Of a stretch of 46,128 nt of DNA, positions 24,733 through 33,257 are shown piece after piece (within the stretch, counting starts at the first letter, position 1; the number at the start of each line of letters is the position of its first letter). The stretch covers positions 1-46,128 of the forward strand of contig NZ_JAUSOO010000158.1 in NCBI RefSeq assembly GCF_030656115.1. Direction: 5' to 3'. This DNA comes from Hydrogenophaga sp. Lineage in GTDB: Bacteria; Pseudomonadota; Gammaproteobacteria; Burkholderiales; Burkholderiaceae_C. Under the pieces are notes generated by a model. That model was not told where the DNA came from. It searched no databases and worked only from the letters and a program-made list of their open reading frames with translations. Position numbers and translations under genes: made by a program.

Positions 24733-25685
24733 CCACCGGCGTGTGCCTGTCGGCCGCACAAGACCAGCGCAACCAGACCCTGGGCCTGTGGCTGGGCCTG
24801 GTGGGCGTGGTGGTGTTTGCGCTGACTTTGCCCATGACACGCCTGGCCACCGGCACGGCCGACGCACCGCAGCTCTCGCCCTGGTTCGTCACCTGGGGCC
24901 GCGCGGCGCTGGCCGGGGGCTTGTCCATGATCTACCTGCTGGCCACACGCTCACCGCTGCCGGCACCGCAGCACCGCCAACCGCTGGCCCTTTCGCTGCT
25001 GGGCAATGCCATTGGCTACCCGCTGCTGCTGGGCTGGGCGCTGCGCCACGTTACCGCCAGCCACGCGGCCGTCATCACCGCCTTGCTGCCGCTGGCCACC
25101 GCCGCTGCGGCGGCCTGGCTGTTGCACCAGCGCGCGCGCCTGGGGTTTTGGCTGTTTGCCGGGCTGGGCAGCCTGCTGGTGGCGGCCTACAGCGTGTTGC
25201 GCGCCCTGCAGCAGGGGCACGGTTTTGGCCTGGCCTGGGCCGACCTGCTGCTGGTGGGCGCGGTGCTGGCGGCTTCGGTGGGTTATGTGGCGGGTGCCAA
25301 GGTCACGCCGGTGCTGGGCGCCGAGCGCGTGATCAGCTGGGTCTGCGTGATGGCGCTGCCCATCACCGTGCCGGGCGCGCTGCTGACCTGGCCCGAGCAG
25401 CCCATCAACACATCGGCCTGGCTGGCGCTGGTCTATGTGGGTGTGTTTTCCATGTGGGCCGGCTTCTTCGCCTGGTTTCGCGGCCTGGCGCTGGGCGGCG
25501 CGCTGCGCGTGAGCCAGCTGCAACTGCTGCAACCCTTCGTCAGCATCGTGGCCGCCGTGCCGCTGCTGGGAGAATCGCTGGACCTCACCACGCTGGGCTT
25601 TGCGCTCGCCGTGGTGGCCACCGTGTTTATGGGCCGCCGCATGGCCGTGCCCGCCACCCCATCCACACCCGTGAAGCAACTGTGA
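24729..25685 (+). CDS. EamA/DMT-family transporter
   Basis: 318 residues from the ATG at 24729 (MTTGVCLSAAQ), which overlaps the LysE stop; the ATG at 24681 lies inside lysE and is not favoured. Ten hydrophobic helices in two EamA halves are apparent: 'TLGLWLGLVGVVVFALTLPMTRLA' opens the first and 'WADLLLVGAVLAASVGYVAGAK' the second. A conserved 'GVFSMWAGFFAWFRGLALGG...SQLQLLQPFVSIVAAVPLLGE' block is typical of this family. These transporters move metabolites and amino-acid-like compounds across the inner membrane, usually outward. Two exporter families side by side under one MocR regulator suggest detoxification or secretion of a small amino compound. Confidence 0.92.
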   Translation: MTTGVCLSAAQDQRNQTLGLWLGLVGVVVFALTLPMTRLATGTADAPQLSPWFVTWGRAALAGGLSMIYLLATRSPLPAPQHRQPLALSLLGNAIGYPLLLGWALRHVTASHAAVITALLPLATAAAAAWLLHQRARLGFWLFAGLGSLLVAAYSVLRALQQGHGFGLAWADLLLVGAVLAASVGYVAGAKVTPVLGAERVISWVCVMALPITVPGALLTWPEQPINTSAWLALVYVGVFSMWAGFFAWFRGLALGGALRVSQLQLLQPFVSIVAAVPLLGESLDLTTLGFALAVVATVFMGRRMAVPATPSTPVKQL

Positions 25686-25686
25686 C

Positions 25687-26040
25687 ATGAAAGCCGACTT
25701 TCAAGACCACCTGAAAGCCTTGCCTCAAGCGCCCGGCGGAAACTACCCACTCGGCACGCCGTTCGTCCGTGCGCTGGCGCACGGCAGCATGAGTGTGGAG
25801 CTTTTCGCACCCGCCACATCGCAACTGGGCCAAGACATACAGCAACCTCACACACAGGACGAACTGTACGTGGTGCAGCGTGGTCGTTCGGGCTTCTGGC
25901 TCGACGGCGAGCGCTGTGAGGTGCAAACCGGCGATGTGTTGTTCGTGCCCGCAGGCGCACCGCACCGCTTCGAAGATTTCAGTCAAGACTTTGTCACCTG
26001 GGTCGTTTTCTACGGCCCCCAAGAAGGAGAACCCACATGA
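25687..26040 (+). CDS. Cupin-domain protein
   Basis: 117 residues, a single small beta-barrel. The two cupin motifs are visible: 'QQPHTQDELYVVQRGRSGFWLDG' (motif 1, with His and Glu metal ligands) and 'VQTGDVLFVPAGAPHRFEDF' (motif 2 with GD and the second His). It starts one nt after the EamA stop and its own stop overlaps the aminotransferase start (ATGA at 26037-26040), so it is firmly within the operon. It may be an isomerase, dioxygenase-like enzyme or binding protein; no reaction can be given. Confidence 0.88.
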   Translation: MKADFQDHLKALPQAPGGNYPLGTPFVRALAHGSMSVELFAPATSQLGQDIQQPHTQDELYVVQRGRSGFWLDGERCEVQTGDVLFVPAGAPHRFEDFSQDFVTWVVFYGPQEGEPT

Positions 26041-27299
26041 ACACCCCCTGGACCCTGGCCCAGCGCGCTGAACGGATGAACCCGTCGGTGATCCGCGAGA
26101 TTCTGAAAGTGACCGAGAAGCCCGGCATCATCAGTTTTGCGGGCGGTTTGCCGTCCACAGAAACCTTTCCGGTCGATGCCTTTGCCGAAGCCTGTGAGCG
26201 CGTGCTGCACGGCCACGGGCTGGAGAGCGGTCGCGCCTCGCTGCAATACGCCGCCAGCGAGGGCTTTGCGCCGCTGCGCGAGTGGGTGGCGGCCAGCCTG
26301 CCCTGGGCGGTGGACCCGGCGCAGGTGCTCATCACCACCGGCAGCCAGCAAGGGCTGGACCTGGTGGGCAAGGTGCTGATTGATGCGGGCAGCCGCGTGC
26401 TGGTGGAAACGCCCACCTACCTGGGCGCGCTGCAGGCGTTTTCGCCCATGGAGCCGGTGATTGAAGGCGTGGCCAGCGACGCGGGCGGTGTGGACGTGGC
26501 CGCGCTGCTGGAACAGCTGGGCGCAGGCGCTGACCACCCGGAAAGCCTGGAGCGCCGCCGCCTGCTGACGCTGGACCTGGACCCGGTGGCCAACCCGCAG
26601 GCCGCGCCGCGTTTTCTGTATGTGTTGCCCAACTTTCAAAACCCCACCGGCCGCAGCATGGACCTGCCCCGACGCCAAGCCTTGGTGGCCGCCGCTGCCC
26701 GGCTGGGCCTGCCGCTGGTGGAAGACAACCCCTATGGCGATTTGTGGTTTGACCAGCCCCCGCCCACACCGCTGACCGCGCTGAACCCCGACGGCTGCAT
26801 TTACCTGGGTTCGTTCTCCAAGATCCTCGCGCCCGGCCTGCGCCTGGGCTTTCTGGTGGCGCCGCCCAGCGTGTACCCCAAGCTGCTGCAGGCCAAGCAA
26901 GCGGCCGACCTGCACAGCCCCAGCTTCAACCAGCGCGTGGTGGCCGAGGTGATTAAAGACGGCTTCCTGGACCGCCACATCCCCACCATCCGCGCGCTGT
27001 ACAAGCGCCAGTGCCACGCCATGCTGGACGCCCTGAAAACCGAAATGGCGGGGCTGGACGTGCAGTGGAACGAGCCCGACGGTGGCATGTTCCTGTGGGT
27101 GCGCCTGCCCGAAGGCATGAGTGCCATTGAACTGCTGCCCAAGGCGGTGGAACAGAACGTGGCCTTTGTGCCGGGCAGCGCGTTTTACGCCGACCACGCC
27201 GACCCGCGCACCCTGCGCCTGAGCTTTGTGACCGCCAACGTGGAACAAATCCGCACCGGCATAGCGGCGCTGGCCCGGGCCATCCGCAGCAGCCACTGA
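26037..27299 (+). CDS. PLP-dependent aminotransferase (2-aminoadipate/MocR-like class I)
   Basis: 420 residues. It begins with an LysN-like N terminus (MNPSVIREILKVTEKPGIISFAGGLPS). Fold-type-I landmarks are NPTG (202-205), Asp230 in VEDNPYGD, and the PLP lysine Lys262 in GSFSKILAPGLRLG, followed by the C-terminal 'LRLSFVTANVEQI' with the substrate-carboxylate Arg. It transfers an amino group between an amino acid and a 2-oxo acid in the cytoplasm. Close relatives include alpha-aminoadipate and aromatic or branched-chain aminotransferases. It is coupled to the cupin gene and is probably the core enzyme of the MocR-controlled cluster. Exact substrate unknown. Confidence 0.93.
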   Translation: MNTPWTLAQRAERMNPSVIREILKVTEKPGIISFAGGLPSTETFPVDAFAEACERVLHGHGLESGRASLQYAASEGFAPLREWVAASLPWAVDPAQVLITTGSQQGLDLVGKVLIDAGSRVLVETPTYLGALQAFSPMEPVIEGVASDAGGVDVAALLEQLGAGADHPESLERRRLLTLDLDPVANPQAAPRFLYVLPNFQNPTGRSMDLPRRQALVAAAARLGLPLVEDNPYGDLWFDQPPPTPLTALNPDGCIYLGSFSKILAPGLRLGFLVAPPSVYPKLLQAKQAADLHSPSFNQRVVAEVIKDGFLDRHIPTIRALYKRQCHAMLDALKTEMAGLDVQWNEPDGGMFLWVRLPEGMSAIELLPKAVEQNVAFVPGSAFYADHADPRTLRLSFVTANVEQIRTGIAALARAIRSSH

Positions 27300-27314
27300 C
27301 CACAACCACCGTAG

Positions 27315-27333
27315 CCGGAGCTTCCAGCTCCGG
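27315..27333. repeat. Perfect hairpin between aminotransferase and PhzF-like genes
   Basis: CCGGAGCT-TCC-AGCTCCGG forms an 8-bp perfect stem with a 3-nt loop. There is no T-run, so it is more likely an mRNA-stability or repeat element than a terminator. Confidence 0.6.
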
Positions 27334-27347
27334 AACCCAAACCGCCC

Positions 27348-28271
27348 ATGCATCCCAAATCCAGACCCTTCAGCCAGGTGGACGTGTTCACCAGGCGGTC
27401 ACGCACTCGCTCAAGCCTGTTCAAATCCAGACCCTTCAGCCAGGTGGACGTGTTCACCGCCACGCCCTACCGGGGCAACCCTCTCGCGGTGGTGCTCGAC
27501 GGCACCGGCCTGAGCACCGAGGCCATGCAGCACTTCACGAACTGGACCAACCTGTCGGAATGCACCTTTGTGCTGCCGCCCACGCCCGAAGGCCGCGCCA
27601 GCGGGGCCGACTACCGCGTGCGCATTTTTTGTCCTGAGCGTGAACTGCCGTTTGCCGGTCACCCCACGCTGGGCACCTGCCATGCGTGGCTGGAAGCGGG
27701 CGGCGTGCCGCGCGGCGAACATGTGGTGCAGGAATGTGGCGTGGGGCTGGTGAAGATCAAGCGCGACGGCGAACGTTCAGCCTTTGCCGCACCACCGTTG
27801 ATCAAAAACGGCCCGCTGGACGAAACCGATGTGCAGCGCATTGCCCGAGGTTTGGGTGTGGCGCGCAGCGACATCACGGCCCACGCCTGGTGCGACAACG
27901 GCCCGAACTGGCGTGGCGTGATGCTGCGCAGTGCCGAGCAGGTGCTGGCCCTCAAGCCCGACGGCGCGGTGCTGGCCGGGCTGGACATTGGCGTGGTGGG
28001 GCCGCAACCCGCTGGCCGCGACACGGCGTTTGAAGTCCGCGCCTTCTTCCCCGGCAACAACGGTCTGTGCGAAGACCCGGTGACCGGCAGCCTGAACGCC
28101 GCGCTCGCGCAATGGCTGATCGGCGCTGGCCTGGCGCCCGAGCGCTACGTGGCCGCGCAAGGCACGGCGATGGCGCGCGATGGCCGCGTGTTCATTGAGC
28201 GCGACGCCAGCGGCACGGTGTGGGTCGGCGGCCAGTCGGTCACCTGCATCAGCGGCCAGGTGGCGCTGTGA
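27348..28271 (+). CDS. PhzF-family isomerase/epimerase-like protein with duplicated N terminus
   Basis: 307 residues. The PhzF core is clear: FSQVDVFTATPYRGNPLAVV, NLSECTFVLPP with the catalytic Glu, 'RIFCPERELPFAGHPTLGTCHAW' and 'GLCEDPVTGSLNAALAQWL' (the second half-repeat). PhzF-fold enzymes catalyse proton-shift isomerisations of small acids. The first residues KSRPFSQVDVFT occur twice (residues 4-15 and 26-37) because of a perfect 37-bp duplication (27356-27392 and 27422-27458). Only the first copy has an ATG, so the extra 22 residues would be translated. It follows the aminotransferase gene by 48 nt and its stop overlaps the GTG start of the next gene. Confidence 0.9.
   Translation: MHPKSRPFSQVDVFTRRSRTRSSLFKSRPFSQVDVFTATPYRGNPLAVVLDGTGLSTEAMQHFTNWTNLSECTFVLPPTPEGRASGADYRVRIFCPERELPFAGHPTLGTCHAWLEAGGVPRGEHVVQECGVGLVKIKRDGERSAFAAPPLIKNGPLDETDVQRIARGLGVARSDITAHAWCDNGPNWRGVMLRSAEQVLALKPDGAVLAGLDIGVVGPQPAGRDTAFEVRAFFPGNNGLCEDPVTGSLNAALAQWLIGAGLAPERYVAAQGTAMARDGRVFIERDASGTVWVGGQSVTCISGQVAL
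27356..27458 (+). repeat. In-frame 37-bp direct duplication at the 5' end of the PhzF-like gene
   Basis: Identical 37-bp copies at 27356-27392 and 27422-27458, offset by 66 nt (22 codons), with 29 nt between them. The duplication preserves the frame and encodes KSRPFSQVDVFT twice. Confidence 0.95.
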
Positions 28272-28963
28272 CCTCGCCGCCACCCGCGCAGCTCGACCAC
28301 CTGGTGGTGGCCGCGCGCACGCTGGCCGAAGGCGTGGCCTGGTGCGAAGCCACGCTGGGCGTGGCGCCCGGCCCCGGCGGTGAACACGCGCTGTTTGGCA
28401 CCCACAACCGGCTGCTGCGGCTGGCCTGCGAACACGCACCACACGCCTACCTGGAAATCATCGCCATCCGCCCGCAGGCCACGCCCACGCGCCCGGCCGG
28501 GCTGAAACGCTGGTTCGACCTGGACGACCCGGCGCTGCAGGCACGGCTGGCACAGCACGGCCCGCAGCTGGTGCACTGGGTGGCCAGCGTGCCCGACGTG
28601 GTCGCAGCAACCCGGCAACTGGGCGCCCTCGGCTTTGATCGCGGCCCGGTGCTGGCCGCCTCGCGCCCCACCCCGCAGGGCCTGCTGCAATGGCGCATCA
28701 GCGTGCGCGACGACGGCCAGCGCCTGCTCGGTGGCGCGCTGCCCACGCTGATTCAGTGGGGCGACACCCACCCGGCCGACGCCATGCCCGCCAGCGGCAT
28801 CGCGCTGCGCAGCTTCACCCTCAGCCACCCGGACGCGCCTCAGCTGCAGCACGCGCTCGACACCCTCGGGCTGAGCGCCATGCCGGTGGCGCCCGGGCCG
28901 GCCGCCCTCACCGCACAGCTCGATACACCCCAAGGCCCGCGCACGCTGCGCTCGGCCATCTGA
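28268..28963 (+). CDS. Glyoxalase-like (VOC superfamily) protein
   Basis: 231 residues from a GTG at 28268 that overlaps the PhzF stop (GTGA); the ATG at 28220 lies inside the previous gene. The start 'QLDHLVVAARTLAEGVAWCEATLGV' is the classic VOC opening with the first metal-ligand-like His, followed by 'GGEHALFGTHNRLLRL' and 'YLEIIAIRP', as in the glyoxalase-like PF13468 group. The second half is less conserved. VOC proteins isomerise, cleave or bind small molecules; the reaction here is unknown. Translational overlap ties it to the PhzF-like enzyme in the same cluster. Confidence 0.82.
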   Translation: MTSPPPAQLDHLVVAARTLAEGVAWCEATLGVAPGPGGEHALFGTHNRLLRLACEHAPHAYLEIIAIRPQATPTRPAGLKRWFDLDDPALQARLAQHGPQLVHWVASVPDVVAATRQLGALGFDRGPVLAASRPTPQGLLQWRISVRDDGQRLLGGALPTLIQWGDTHPADAMPASGIALRSFTLSHPDAPQLQHALDTLGLSAMPVAPGPAALTAQLDTPQGPRTLRSAI

Positions 28964-28980
28964 CCCCACCGTTGCCCAAC

Positions 28981-29946
28981 ATGCCGCTCCAACTGCCCAA
29001 CCTGCCAGACATCGAGGCCGCCGCCGAGGTGGTTTACCACGCTTTTCAGGCCACGCCGCAGTACCGTTGGGGCACGCTCAGCCAGCGCCTGGGCACGGAC
29101 TGCTGGGTCAAACACGAAAACCACACGCCGGTGGGCGCGTTCAAGATTCGCGGAGGTCTGACCTATTTCGACCAGCTCCGGCAACGCGGCGACATGCCGC
29201 GTGAAGTGATCAGCGCCACCCGGGGCAACCACGGCCAGAGCATGGGCTGGGCCGCGCGAGCGCACGGCGTGGCCTGCAGCATCGTGGTGCCACGGGGCAA
29301 TTCAACCGAGAAAAACGACGCCATGCGCGCACTGGGCGTGCAGCTGATCGAACACGGTGAGGACTTCCAGGCCGCCCGCGAACACGCCATGCACCTGGCC
29401 GCCGAGCGCGGTGCACACATGGTGCCCAGCTACCACAAAGACCTGCTGCGCGGCGTGAGCACCTACTGGTGGGAATTTTTCCGGGCCGTGCCACAGCTCG
29501 ACGTGGTCTATGTGCCCATCGGCCAGGGATCGGGCGCCTGTTCGGCCATTGCCGCCAAGCTGGCGCTGGGGCACCGGGCGCGCATCGTCGGTGTGGTCAG
29601 CGCCCACGCCACCACCTACGCCGATTCGATCGCGGCGGGCCGCGTGGTCGAGTCAGCGGTGACCACCGAACTGGCCGACGGCATGGCCTGCCGCGTGGCC
29701 GATGCGGCAGCCCTGCAGGTCTTGATACCGCACCTGGACCATGTGGTGAAGGTCAGCGACAGCGAGGTGGCGCAGGCCATGCGCTGGCTGTTTGCCGACA
29801 CGCACAACGTGGCCGAAGGCGCCGGGGCTGCGAGCTTTGCGGCGGCGTGGCAGGAGCGCGATCGGCTCCAAGGACAGGTGGTGGGCACCACGTTGTGCGG
29901 TGGCAATGTGGACAGCGCCACGTTCGCCAAAGTCCTCACAAGCTGA
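28981..29946 (+). CDS. PLP-dependent serine/threonine dehydratase-like enzyme
   Basis: 321 residues from the ATG at 28981, 17 nt after the VOC gene; the upstream open frame is a shadow. Fold-type-II features are the PLP lysine in HTPVGAFKIRGGLTYF, the substrate loop SATRGNHGQSMGWAAR and the phosphate-binding glycine loop IGQGSGACSAIAAK. The end has GTTLCGGNVDSATF. The family includes threonine dehydratase and EutB of hydroxyectoine use; it lacks the C-terminal regulatory ACT domain of biosynthetic IlvA. It would eliminate water and ammonia from a hydroxylated amino acid, a good fit with the aminotransferase and transporters in the same cluster. It is the last gene of the cluster and converges with the histidine kinase gene. 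Confidence 0.9.
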   Translation: MPLQLPNLPDIEAAAEVVYHAFQATPQYRWGTLSQRLGTDCWVKHENHTPVGAFKIRGGLTYFDQLRQRGDMPREVISATRGNHGQSMGWAARAHGVACSIVVPRGNSTEKNDAMRALGVQLIEHGEDFQAAREHAMHLAAERGAHMVPSYHKDLLRGVSTYWWEFFRAVPQLDVVYVPIGQGSGACSAIAAKLALGHRARIVGVVSAHATTYADSIAAGRVVESAVTTELADGMACRVADAAALQVLIPHLDHVVKVSDSEVAQAMRWLFADTHNVAEGAGAASFAAAWQERDRLQGQVVGTTLCGGNVDSATFAKVLTS

Positions 29947-30073
29947 CAATTTTTCGGGCGTGCCCGATCAAGGCGCAAAGCACAACCACCGCTCAGGTTG
30001 ACGCGCATTTGCAACGCCGCACGGGTGCGTTTTGGGGTGGTGTGCGGGCATGAGCGAAAGCCTCTCAGGCTCT

Positions 30074-30095
30074 GCGGCGCTGAAGCAGGCGCCGC
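30074..30095. other. GC-rich hairpin between convergent genes
   Basis: GCGGCGC-8 nt-GCGCCGC is a 7-bp perfect stem lying 8 nt past the kinase stop. No T-run follows in either direction, so termination by it is uncertain. The rest of 29947-30102 shows nothing else clear. Confidence 0.35.
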
Positions 30096-30102
30096 GCGTG
30101 CG

Positions 30103-32397
30103 CTACTTCACCAGCCGCGCCACGACTTGGCAGAAAGTTTCCACCGCATCGGTCTTGAACACCACCTCGCGCACACCGGCGGCCAGCGCCTGGGCTTGCA
30201 GCTCGTCGGTGATGTAGCCCGAGGCCACAGCCACCGGCAGTGTGGGGCAAATGCCCAGCACAGCCCTGGCCACCTCCAGACCGGACATGCCAGGCATGTT
30301 GTAGTCGGTCAGCAGCAGGTCAAAGCCCTCCGGGTCGGCGCGCACCGCAGCGATGGCTTGCGCCTGGTCGGTAAAACCCGTGACACGGTAACCGCGGCGC
30401 TCAAGCAAACGCCGCACCAGGAACACCAAGGCGTCGTCGTCGTCGAGGTACAAAATGTGCTGTGGCGCTGTTGTCTGCGTGTCGGCCATGGTATGAATCT
30501 CTGGTTGGGCGGGGGTGCGAAAAGGGAGGTCAAGAACCTCGGCGCTGCACACCGTGGACGGATTGTCCAACACAGGAAAAAACAGCGAAAACGTGGTGCC
30601 CTCGCCCGCAGCGGTTTGCACCTCAATGAAACCGCCCAGGGCCTGCACAATGCCCAACACCACCGGCAAGCCCAAACCCGTGCCACTGCCGACGGGTTTG
30701 GTGGTGAAAAACGGGTCGAATATGCGGCTGCGTGTCTCCTCGCTCATGCCGCTGCCATTGTCTTGCACCTGAATGCGCACGGCACCGGTGCCCCGCTCGG
30801 CGCACCTGCTGGCCAGCTCGGCGGGCAACGCCTGGTGCCTCGGCGGCAACTCTTCCACGCGGAATTCAATACGCCCTGGCTGACCTTGCAGCGCATACAC
30901 AGCGTTGGTACCCAGGTTGAGCAGCACCTGCCCCAGTTGGGTGGTATCGGCCAGGATCGGACCAACGCCTTGCGCACAGCACTGCACCAGCTCCACCTGG
31001 GGCGCCATGGCCGCGCGCAACAAGCTGCAGGATTCGGCCACCACATCGGCCACCTGCACCGGCTGGAGCGCCATGGGCTGCTGGCGGCTGAAAGCCAGAA
31101 TTTGCCGCACCAGTTCGCGCCCGCGCCGGGCTGCGGTGCTGATCTCTTGCAGGCTTTCGCGCGCAGGCGCGTTGAGCGCCAGGTCTTGGCGTGCCAGGTC
31201 GGCGTTGCCCAAAATGGCGGCCAGGATGTTGTTGAAGTCGTGCGCCACACCGCCTGCCAGCGTGCCGAGGGCTTTCATTTTTTGCGACTGGGCGAGCTGG
31301 TTTTGAAGCGCCTCCTGCTGGTGCCGGGCTGCGCGCAAGGACGAAATGTCCACAAACGTGAGGACCACATGGCGCAAGCCGCCTTGGGCATCGTTCTCCG
31401 GGTGGGCGTTGCACAGCGCCCAGCGCACCCCCCCGCCGCCCACCGAAACACCGAGCACCACGTCGCGCACCGGCTGGCCGGTGGAGAGTACGCGTTCAAA
31501 CGGCAATTCGTGGCGGTGCATGGGCTGGCCGTCTTCGGCCAGCAGGGTCCCGTGCGACACCATCGGGTCGCGTGCGGCCAGGTTCAACCCCCCTTCGCCC
31601 CAGCCCAGAAAGCGGCGCGCTGCGCCGTTGGCGTGGGACAGCGTGCGGTCGGGCCGGAACAGCATCACACCAGCGCTGAGGTTTTCCACCAAAGCGCGCG
31701 AGTCGGCTTCGCGGATCTGCAGCACCTGGCGGGCCTGATCGCCATCGCGGCGCAAGCGGTAGGCCACCAGCGCGGTGAACAGCACCGCCCGCAACAGCTT
31801 GGCAAGCAGAAAAAAGAACACGAACACGGGCGCAATCAGCGTCAGCGGTGCCCGTCCTTGTGAGTTCAACGCCACGTAAACCACCACCATGCCCAACACA
31901 GCCATGGCGGTACATTCCACCCAGACCAGGATCTTCAGCGCCTGCAACTCGGGCACCCGCTGCTGCGGGTCGCTGCGTTCAACGTCGCGTACCGCCAGCA
32001 CCCCAACCGAGATGACCGTGAGGGAAAACAGCATTTGGCGCGCAGCCACCGAGTCCCACACGCTGAAGAGCCACACGTTGGCGGTCAACAACGCCATCAA
32101 GCCGGTGACCACCCAGCCCAGCGGCCTGCTCAGGCCCAGGTAGCTGCGCACGCCCAGCCAGGCAAAGGCGCCTCCGGCGCAGATGGCCGTGTTGGCCACG
32201 CTGATGGAGAACAGGGTGTGGGCGTCCACCCGCAGCCAAAGCCCGATCGACCCCACGATGGACAGCAGGGCCGACAAAGTCCACCAGCCCGGCCCGCCAA
32301 TGGCGGGATAACGGCGCATGAGAGCGAAGAAAGCCGCCGCAATCAAGCCATCAACGCCGAGCCGTACCGCCAAAAGGGTCAGCAGGTCAAGCGGCAT
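30103..32397 (-). CDS. Hybrid membrane histidine kinase with C-terminal receiver
   Basis: 764 residues from the ATG at 32397 (MPLDLLTLLAVRLG); the frame opens with TTG at 32415. The N-terminal third has about six to seven hydrophobic helices. A PAS domain follows (SRALVENLSAGVMLFRPDRT), then the phospho-acceptor region MKALGTLAGGVAHDFNNI with His, an ATPase domain with 'GTGAVRIQVQDNGSGM' and 'GTGLGLPVVLGI', and a receiver: HILYLDDDDAL with the phospho-Asp in LLLTDYNMPGMSG. No response regulator or DNA-binding partner is adjacent, so its target is unknown. The receiver begins right after an in-frame ATG (MADTQTTAPQH, 30489), which could make a free 128-residue receiver or mark a gene fusion. 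Confidence 0.92.
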   Translation of the reverse strand: MPLDLLTLLAVRLGVDGLIAAAFFALMRRYPAIGGPGWWTLSALLSIVGSIGLWLRVDAHTLFSISVANTAICAGGAFAWLGVRSYLGLSRPLGWVVTGLMALLTANVWLFSVWDSVAARQMLFSLTVISVGVLAVRDVERSDPQQRVPELQALKILVWVECTAMAVLGMVVVYVALNSQGRAPLTLIAPVFVFFFLLAKLLRAVLFTALVAYRLRRDGDQARQVLQIREADSRALVENLSAGVMLFRPDRTLSHANGAARRFLGWGEGGLNLAARDPMVSHGTLLAEDGQPMHRHELPFERVLSTGQPVRDVVLGVSVGGGGVRWALCNAHPENDAQGGLRHVVLTFVDISSLRAARHQQEALQNQLAQSQKMKALGTLAGGVAHDFNNILAAILGNADLARQDLALNAPARESLQEISTAARRGRELVRQILAFSRQQPMALQPVQVADVVAESCSLLRAAMAPQVELVQCCAQGVGPILADTTQLGQVLLNLGTNAVYALQGQPGRIEFRVEELPPRHQALPAELASRCAERGTGAVRIQVQDNGSGMSEETRSRIFDPFFTTKPVGSGTGLGLPVVLGIVQALGGFIEVQTAAGEGTTFSLFFPVLDNPSTVCSAEVLDLPFRTPAQPEIHTMADTQTTAPQHILYLDDDDALVFLVRRLLERRGYRVTGFTDQAQAIAAVRADPEGFDLLLTDYNMPGMSGLEVARAVLGICPTLPVAVASGYITDELQAQALAAGVREVVFKTDAVETFCQVVARLVK

Positions 32398-32585
32398 GGC
32401 GGTGGGGGGCAACAAGCATATTCGTGAATTAAATCACACCAATTCAGGGCAATAACGACAACCAAAATGAACCGAACAGGGCGATCGGCAGCCCTGCTTT
32501 CTTTGACACCGGCGTGACTGCGCCTGTGTGCGCCAGTCGCTGCGGTGACAAAGCGCTACCGCAGCCCGCCCACAGAATGCCACTC

Positions 32586-33257
32586 ATGGGAACCCTCTAC
32601 CTTGTGCGCCACGGCCAGGCCTCGTTTGGCGCCGACGACTACGACCAGCTCAGCCCGCTGGGCCAGCGACAGAGCCTGCAGCTGGGCCGTTACTGGGCCG
32701 AGCGCGGCCTGCGGTTTGACGCCGTGATCACCGGCACCCTGCGCCGCCACGCCCAGACCTGGGCCGGCATCGCTGAAGGCGCCGGGCTGGACAACGAGCC
32801 CCTGGCTTGGCCCGGCCTGAACGAATACGACAGCCAGGCCGTGATCCACACGGTGCACCCCCACCCGCTGCAAAAGCCTGACACACCCGAGCTGTACCGC
32901 CACCATTTCCGGCTGCTGCGCGACGGCCTCACGCAGTGGATGGCGGGCACCGTGAGCCCGCAGGGCATGCCCAGCTACAACGACTTTGTGCAAGGCATCA
33001 CCAGCGCGCTGGACCATGTGCGCGCGCACCACCCCGACCACAAGGTGCTCATCGTGTCCAGCGGCGGGCCGATTGCCACCGCCGTGGGCCATGTGCTGGG
33101 GCTGAGCCCGGAAGGCACGATCGAGCTGAACATGCGCATCCGCAACAGCGCGGTGACCGAGTTTCAGTTCAACCCCAAACGCCACACCCTGCTGACCTAC
33201 AACACCCTGCCGCACCTGGATGCGCCGGGTTTTGTGGACTGGGTGACCTACGCGTAA
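32586..33257 (+). CDS. Histidine phosphatase (phosphoglycerate mutase-like) family protein
   Basis: 223 residues from ATG 32586 (MGTLYLVRHGQASFG), chosen because the family begins just before the catalytic motif; 32577 is an equally close option. The motif LVRHGQ holds the phospho-acceptor His. 'SPLGQRQSLQLGRYWAERGLRFDAVITGTLRRHAQTWAG' follows and the second catalytic His lies in 'VLIVSSGGPIATAVGHVLGL', where the usual 'SHGG' is SSGG. Members are broad phosphatases acting on small phosphoesters or proteins. The last residues are FVDWVTYA. It is transcribed alone, divergent from the kinase, and its stop is followed at once by a GC-rich dispersed repeat. Confidence 0.88.
   Translation: MGTLYLVRHGQASFGADDYDQLSPLGQRQSLQLGRYWAERGLRFDAVITGTLRRHAQTWAGIAEGAGLDNEPLAWPGLNEYDSQAVIHTVHPHPLQKPDTPELYRHHFRLLRDGLTQWMAGTVSPQGMPSYNDFVQGITSALDHVRAHHPDHKVLIVSSGGPIATAVGHVLGLSPEGTIELNMRIRNSAVTEFQFNPKRHTLLTYNTLPHLDAPGFVDWVTYA

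Noticed and set aside
27315..27333. Terminator between the aminotransferase and PhzF-like genes
   Set aside because: The stem is perfect, but there is no U-run and the genes look cotranscribed.
22455..29946. Ectoine/hydroxyectoine utilisation cluster (MocR plus EutB-like dehydratase)
   Set aside because: None of the characteristic ectoine hydrolase, deacetylase or EutC/EutA genes is present; only general family resemblance.
29998..31863. Plus-strand open frame of 621 codons opposite the histidine kinase gene
   Set aside because: The minus strand encodes an intact hybrid kinase; the plus-strand translation has no recognisable domain.
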